Part shown: positions 59,076 to 64,000 of the stretch, one piece after another
How positions within the stretch are numbered: the stretch's first letter is position 1
Layout: each line of letters starts with the position of its first letter
NCBI GenBank assembly: GCA_902538225.1
Contig: CACBEF010000003.1
Location: 62,001 to 126,000 of the forward strand
DNA: 64,000 nt
Source: an uncultured Prochlorococcus sp.
GTDB lineage: Bacteria > Cyanobacteriota > Cyanobacteriia > PCC-6307 > Cyanobiaceae
Reading direction: 5' to 3'
Notes under the pieces: model-generated
What the model was told of the DNA's origin: nothing
Seen by the model: only the letters and a program-made list of their open reading frames with translations
Database searches by the model: none
Made by a program: the position numbers and the translations under genes

Positions 59076-59639
59076 TTATGCTTTTGGCTTTGGTGGCATG
59101 TAACCTTTTAAGCCAGTGCATTCAAGACTATCAATTGTATTAACTCCAGTTTGTGGGTTAGTTCCACTAGCTCTTTCACATAATGATTTTCTCTGAGAAA
59201 GATCAAGATTTGCATCTGTAAAGTCTGCACCATCTATAATTGCTCCATCAAAAACACTTTTCATTAGCTCACCATTTGTAAGATTCGCATCAGATAAATC
59301 AGCATTATCAAAACGTACAGCATATGCAATAAGATCTTTCATGTTGGCGCTTTTGAAACTAGAATTCTTTGCAGTTGTCACGCTCATATAGGCGCCTTGA
59401 AGATTAGCCTCTCCTAAATCTTGATAAGATAAATCATATTTTACAAATTCATTATTTTGAAGATCTGCTCCATGAAGATCTTCTTTCAATCCATCTACTG
59501 ATGAAGGATCACTAGGATAAAGTGCATTAGCAGAAATTGGATTAATAAGTAAACCAACAATTAAAGGAAGAAAAATAAATAGTCTTTTGAAAGACTTATG
59601 TAGTGATGAAAAAATAGAGACCATTTCGATCGACGTCAA
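59076..59639 (-). CDS. Exported pentapeptide-repeat protein
   Basis: Signal peptide; GADLQNNEF...DLGEANLQGAYM...ADLSDANLTNGEL repeats. Confidence 0.88.
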   Translation of the reverse strand: MTSIEMVSIFSSLHKSFKRLFIFLPLIVGLLINPISANALYPSDPSSVDGLKEDLHGADLQNNEFVKYDLSYQDLGEANLQGAYMSVTTAKNSSFKSANMKDLIAYAVRFDNADLSDANLTNGELMKSVFDGAIIDGADFTDANLDLSQRKSLCERASGTNPQTGVNTIDSLECTGLKGYMPPKPKA

Positions 59640-59710
59640 ATAGAAAAACCTAAGACTATTATTTCATGGGTTGGTCATTTACAACGCTCCTGCTAACGAA
59701 CTGTTGCAGT

Positions 59711-60649
59711 TTATTTAATTTCTGCAGTTAGAAAATCTTTGGCGAGGTGAGTATTTGGAAAAACTTTTTGCGCCTCTTTAAGTAAATCGCTTGGTGTGAT
59801 TGAATTTTTATTAGTGTATCTTGGACTTAAATGAGTAATAATTAATTTTTTTGTATTAGATAATAATGCTGTTTTGGCAGCCATGATTGTTGTGGAATGT
59901 AATTTTTCGTAGGCCATGCTTTCATCCTCTTCTGAAAAAGTCGATTCATGTACTAGTAAATCAGCATTTTTTGATAGTGAAACAGCTGATTTGCTAAAGA
60001 TTGTATCTGTGCAATAAACAAAACTTTCACCCTCTCTAGGAGGTCCACAGAATTCTTTCCCATCAAATGTCCTGCCATCCGCTAATACGACTTTTTTACC
60101 TTGTTGCAGTTCTGAATAAATTGGTCCAGGTGCTATGTTTAGAGACTCTGCTTTTTTGATATCAAATATACCTGGTCTATCTTTTTCACTAACTCGATAT
60201 CCATAAGCAGGTATTTTATGTTTAAGGCAGGCGCAATTTACTTTTATTTTGTTATTTTCAAATAAAATTTTATTTTCTGATGCAAAATCTTCAACTTCCA
60301 CAAAATGCAACGGGAAAGATAATTTGCAAAAACTACTTTTAAGTGCAGAATTTATAAAACTTCGCAACTCTGAAGGACCATAAATTTCAATACCCTTACT
60401 ATTTCCTGATAAACCTAAGGTAGCCAGAAGTCCAGGTAAACCATAAATATGATCTCCATGCATATGTGTGATAAATATTTTCTTGATTTGTGAAGATTTA
60501 ATATTGCTTTTCATTATTTGATGTTGCGTTCCTTCCCCACAATCAAAAAGCCAAACTTCTGATGACTGTGATAATTTAAGTGCTAGGGAAGAAACATTTC
60601 TTGTTAAGGATGGGACTCCTGAGCTTGTTCCTAAGAAGGTGATATTCAC
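59711..60649 (-). CDS. rnz: Ribonuclease Z
   Basis: FLGTSSGVPSLTRNVSSLAL, HMHGDHIYGLPGLL. Confidence 0.94.
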   Translation of the reverse strand: MNITFLGTSSGVPSLTRNVSSLALKLSQSSEVWLFDCGEGTQHQIMKSNIKSSQIKKIFITHMHGDHIYGLPGLLATLGLSGNSKGIEIYGPSELRSFINSALKSSFCKLSFPLHFVEVEDFASENKILFENNKIKVNCACLKHKIPAYGYRVSEKDRPGIFDIKKAESLNIAPGPIYSELQQGKKVVLADGRTFDGKEFCGPPREGESFVYCTDTIFSKSAVSLSKNADLLVHESTFSEEDESMAYEKLHSTTIMAAKTALLSNTKKLIITHLSPRYTNKNSITPSDLLKEAQKVFPNTHLAKDFLTAEIK

Positions 60650-60714
60650 TTATTTATGATATTTTTATTTTTATATCTGGATTAAATCTAGACTTTTAGT
60701 CAAACTTAGGCAAA

Positions 60715-61914
60715 TTGAGCATTTGTTTTTTAAACAAAGTGATACTTAAATTTAAAAATAATTATAGTAAATGTTGCCTGATTACCATTTTATTTATTTG
60801 TGTTTTTCAGAGTCAAAGTGTTTTTGCATCTAGAGAGCCAAGAATTAGAGTTTTGATATCAAAAAATAACAATTTAAGGATTAGATCAGATAGATCAATT
60901 CCTTTAATCATAGAGGGGGAATTTTTTTCAAGTAAAAAAATAAAAGGCTTAACTTTGAAAAATGAGAAAAATAGAAAAATTTTATACTTTGATAAAAATA
61001 AACAAAAAAAATATGACTTAAAAAATAATCAACAATTTCAAATTAGATCTTTTGATGGAAGAGGTATATGGGTAGGTCAGAAAAGATTTTCTGGTAAACT
61101 TAATCTCTTCGTACTTGATTCTGAAATATTGGTAGTGAATGTTTTAGGAATAGAAAAATACTTAAGTAGTGTAGTGGGCTCAGAGATGCCAACAAAATGG
61201 CCTATTGAAGCATTAAAAGCACAAGCAATTGCCTCAAGAACTTATGCTTTAAAGCAAAAGGGAAATAATTTATTTGATATAGATTCAACCCAGAAAAACC
61301 AAGTTTATAATGGGCTGGAGTCCAGAACTTATAAAACTATCAGAGCCGTTAAAAGTACTAGATCTTTAGTTTTGACGTATAAAAATAAATTAATTAATGC
61401 TTTGTTTCATAGTAGCTCAGGTGGAATGACAGAAAATAGTCAAGATGTATGGAAGAATAAATATCCATATTTATCAAGTGTGAAAGATTTTGATAAAAAT
61501 AATCCAAAATTTAGATGGCAAAAAAAAATTTCGAGTAATGAATTAATAGATTTATTCCCCAAGATTGGAGGTTTAAAAAATATAGAGATTCTAGATATTA
61601 CTAGTACCGGGAGGGTAAAAAATGTAAAACTTATTGGGGTTTATGGTTCTGATCAAATATCTGGGGTAGTTTTAAGAAAAAGATTAGGTCTCAAAAGTAA
61701 TTTTGTGAGATTTAAATTTTTTGAGGAAGAATTAAACAATAAATTTCCTTCAAAAAAAGGTTTGATAGTTTTTGGTCAGGGATCAGGTCATGGAGTAGGA
61801 ATGAGTCAATGGGGTGCTAAATATCTGGCGTCTAGGGGCCAAAAAGCTGAAAGAATATTAAAGCATTTTTACAGGGGTGTGCAGATTAAACCTTTTAGAA
61901 AAGATTACTTATAG
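60715..61914 (+). CDS. SpoIID/LytB domain protein
   Basis: SEMPTKWPIEALKAQAIASRTYAL, GQGSGHGVGMSQWGAKYLA. Confidence 0.9.
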   Translation: MSICFLNKVILKFKNNYSKCCLITILFICVFQSQSVFASREPRIRVLISKNNNLRIRSDRSIPLIIEGEFFSSKKIKGLTLKNEKNRKILYFDKNKQKKYDLKNNQQFQIRSFDGRGIWVGQKRFSGKLNLFVLDSEILVVNVLGIEKYLSSVVGSEMPTKWPIEALKAQAIASRTYALKQKGNNLFDIDSTQKNQVYNGLESRTYKTIRAVKSTRSLVLTYKNKLINALFHSSSGGMTENSQDVWKNKYPYLSSVKDFDKNNPKFRWQKKISSNELIDLFPKIGGLKNIEILDITSTGRVKNVKLIGVYGSDQISGVVLRKRLGLKSNFVRFKFFEEELNNKFPSKKGLIVFGQGSGHGVGMSQWGAKYLASRGQKAERILKHFYRGVQIKPFRKDYL

Positions 61915-61917
61915 AAG

Positions 61918-62841
61918 TTATTTAGCATTAAGGACTAATTTTGGATTTATATTAGATAGATCTTTATTTAAGAAGCCAATCCCGAGTAGTTTTTGTTTTT
62001 TATCTATCACTTTTATAGGTTTTTTACAATCAAAAGACTTGCTTTTCATTAAGTAATTAATATCAACTCTAATTGCTCTTCCTGTTTGCCAAAAGTTAAT
62101 TTGTTTTTCATTACTTAAGGTAAATGTTGAAATGTGATTAAGAGCAGAAATTGTTGGAACAATAAAATTTTTCGATCTTTCCCCCCCTTTTTCTTTTTCG
62201 ATATCAGATATTTTTATCGAGTTTTGTTCATCAAAGCCACAAGCTGAAATTCTTTTAAGTTGTAGAAGGCAACCTTCAGAATTAAGAATTTCTCCTAAAT
62301 CTCTTGCAATTGCTCTTATATATGTGCCAGCTGAACATTTGATTTTTATTTCTACAATTCCGTTTATTTGGTCCCATTTCATTAAAGTAAGTTCGTCTAT
62401 TTTTACTTTTCTTGCCGGTAATTCAAAATTTTCATTCCTTAAAAATTTTTTGTAAGCTCTCTCACCATCAACGTGCACACTAGATACTTTCGGCGGCATT
62501 TGTTTAATAATTCCTCTAAATCTATTTAAGTATTGATCTATTTTTTCTTCACTGATTTTAGGCCAACTTTTTTGATTAATTATTTCCCCGTGAATATCAT
62601 CAGTATTAGTTCTTATCCCTAATTTAATTTGTCCTATGTAAGTTTTACCCTGAGGAAGATATTGAATAAATCTTGTTGCACTGCCTATCGCGATTGGTAA
62701 TGTTCCTATAACTTCTGGGTCAAGAGTTCCTGTGTGACCGACCTTTTTTGTATTAAGTAACTTTCTTATTTGTTTAACACAATCATGGGAGGTACATCCT
62801 TTATCTTTATTAATTACTAAGAATCCATCTTTAGTTTCCAT
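61918..62841 (-). CDS. truB: tRNA pseudouridine synthase B
   Basis: [38 protein letters not shown]. Confidence 0.95.
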   Translation of the reverse strand: METKDGFLVINKDKGCTSHDCVKQIRKLLNTKKVGHTGTLDPEVIGTLPIAIGSATRFIQYLPQGKTYIGQIKLGIRTNTDDIHGEIINQKSWPKISEEKIDQYLNRFRGIIKQMPPKVSSVHVDGERAYKKFLRNENFELPARKVKIDELTLMKWDQINGIVEIKIKCSAGTYIRAIARDLGEILNSEGCLLQLKRISACGFDEQNSIKISDIEKEKGGERSKNFIVPTISALNHISTFTLSNEKQINFWQTGRAIRVDINYLMKSKSFDCKKPIKVIDKKQKLLGIGFLNKDLSNINPKLVLNAK

Positions 62842-62917
62842 TTTTAATATTAAGAATACTTTGAGAAAGATTTATAACCATCCTATGATTTTGGTATCGG
62901 AAATTTAGAGAAAAAAA

Positions 62918-63658
62918 TTGAAAAACAATATTTTTATTGTAAAAGAGTTTTTAGACAATGCTTTTAATTTGAAATCACATTTAATGGAATACTTATCTAT
63001 TAAAGAATGTGATTTAGATGGATTCCTTGCAAATGCAAAGATGAATTTGGCAAATTCACATCCTGGAGATGCTTTGAATGATGTTTCAGATTTTTATACT
63101 GAGATTGTAGGAGATAGGCATGTAGCTGATTTAGCTGCTTGGCACATCACAAGTAGGGACTACATTGCTGATACTTTAAAACTTCAGCAGAGATTTTCTA
63201 GAGATTTAGTTTTGGATTTTGGAGGAGGTATTGGTACGCATGCCTTAGCTAACGCTATGTCTTCAAAAGTCGAACATGTTTTTTTTGTAGATATTAATCA
63301 AACAAATAGAAATTTTGTTGAATACAGGGCTAAGAAATTAGGAGTCGAAAAAAAACTTACTTTCTGTAAGACAATTGAAGAAACACAAATATTGAAATTT
63401 GATACGATAGTTTGTCTTGATGTTTTGGAACATCTTTCAGATCCAACTTCTCAAATTAATAATTTCTTTGAGATTATGGATAGTAATTCTATTGCTCTAT
63501 TTAATTGGTATTTTTACAAAGGGGATAAGAATGAATATCCGTTTCATATCGATGATATTCAAATTGTTGAAAAGTTTTTTGAGACTCTTCAATCAAATTT
63601 TTTAGAAGTATTTCATCCAATTCTTATAACTACAAGAGCTTATAAGAAAATTAGATAA
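62918..63658 (+). CDS. Class I SAM-dependent methyltransferase
   Basis: [30 protein letters not shown]. Confidence 0.85.
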   Translation: MKNNIFIVKEFLDNAFNLKSHLMEYLSIKECDLDGFLANAKMNLANSHPGDALNDVSDFYTEIVGDRHVADLAAWHITSRDYIADTLKLQQRFSRDLVLDFGGGIGTHALANAMSSKVEHVFFVDINQTNRNFVEYRAKKLGVEKKLTFCKTIEETQILKFDTIVCLDVLEHLSDPTSQINNFFEIMDSNSIALFNWYFYKGDKNEYPFHIDDIQIVEKFFETLQSNFLEVFHPILITTRAYKKIR

Positions 63659-63911
63659 CTATATTAACTTTTTTTCTATTTCTTAAATTTCTTTTAATGC
63701 TTTCGAAACTTACGGTCCCTTCTTTAAGTGCAAAAAGAGTGTCATCTTTACCTTTCCCGACGTTGATCCCCGGCAAAAAAGATGTACCTCTTTGGCGAAT
63801 TATAATTGATCCAGCAGTTACTTTTTCTCCTCCATAAGCTTTCACACCCAATCTTTTGGAATTTGAATCTCTTCCGTTTCTAGTAGAACCTGTTCCTTTT
63901 TTATGTGCCAT
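63651..63911 (-). CDS. rpmA: 50S ribosomal protein L27
   Basis: [29 protein letters not shown]. Confidence 0.98.
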   Translation of the reverse strand: MAHKKGTGSTRNGRDSNSKRLGVKAYGGEKVTAGSIIIRQRGTSFLPGINVGKGKDDTLFALKEGTVSFESIKRNLRNRKKVNIVI

Positions 63912-63920
63912 TAGAAGTGT

Positions 63921-64000
63921 TTAATTTGTAGATTTTTCGGATTTTGGTTTAGTTTCCTTTTTAACAGTTTCTTCCTTTTTAGAAGAAGACTTAGGAGCAC
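63921..64000 (-). CDS. rplU: 50S ribosomal protein L21, C-terminal part, truncated by window
   Basis: Reads ...APKSSSKKEETVKKETKPKSEKSTN* immediately upstream of rpmA; identity inferred from rplU-rpmA order. Confidence 0.75.
   Translation of the reverse strand, partial: APKSSSKKEETVKKETKPKSEKSTN

Noticed and set aside
1-64000. CRISPR array, IS element, prophage or rRNA operon
   Set aside because: No regularly spaced repeats, transposase, integrase, phage structural or rRNA signatures were seen in the ORFs or sequence.

Overview
This 64 kb AT-rich window has gene content, small-protein repertoire and hli genes typical of a high-light-adapted Prochlorococcus (inference from content, no search run). 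Most of it is housekeeping or conserved cyanobacterial genes: murD, serA, prmA, petF-type ferredoxin, rnz, truB, rpmA, the end of rplU, one tRNA-Val(GAC), two fatty-acid desaturases, an LptF/G permease and a DPM1-GtrA glycosyltransferase. Between these lie intergenic-rich stretches (about 6-11, 19-25, 29-41 kb) with many micro-ORFs, several missing from the ORF track. No rRNA, CRISPR array, IS element or prophage was seen. The strongest system is at 11.4-17.4 kb: a co-directional seven-gene cluster of a ureohydrolase with guanidine-hydrolase (GdmH)-like active-site deviations, HypA- and HypB-like nickel chaperones, a complete SsuA/TauA-type ABC importer with an NtcA-like GTA-N8-TAC site upstream, and a Rieske oxygenase of unknown role. 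Other notable items: a stand-alone NAD+-DNA-ligase adenylation domain; an apparently domain-permuted photolyase homolog; a CobW-like protein plus two tandem metallophosphoesterase homologs with altered metal-site motifs; a DUF938 gene broken by one in-frame TAG; a truncated EVE-gene remnant copied with its upstream region; several families of paralogous micro-proteins; a recurrent TAAGTA-N4-TACTTA inverted repeat; and orphan terminator-like hairpins suggesting unannotated small RNAs.
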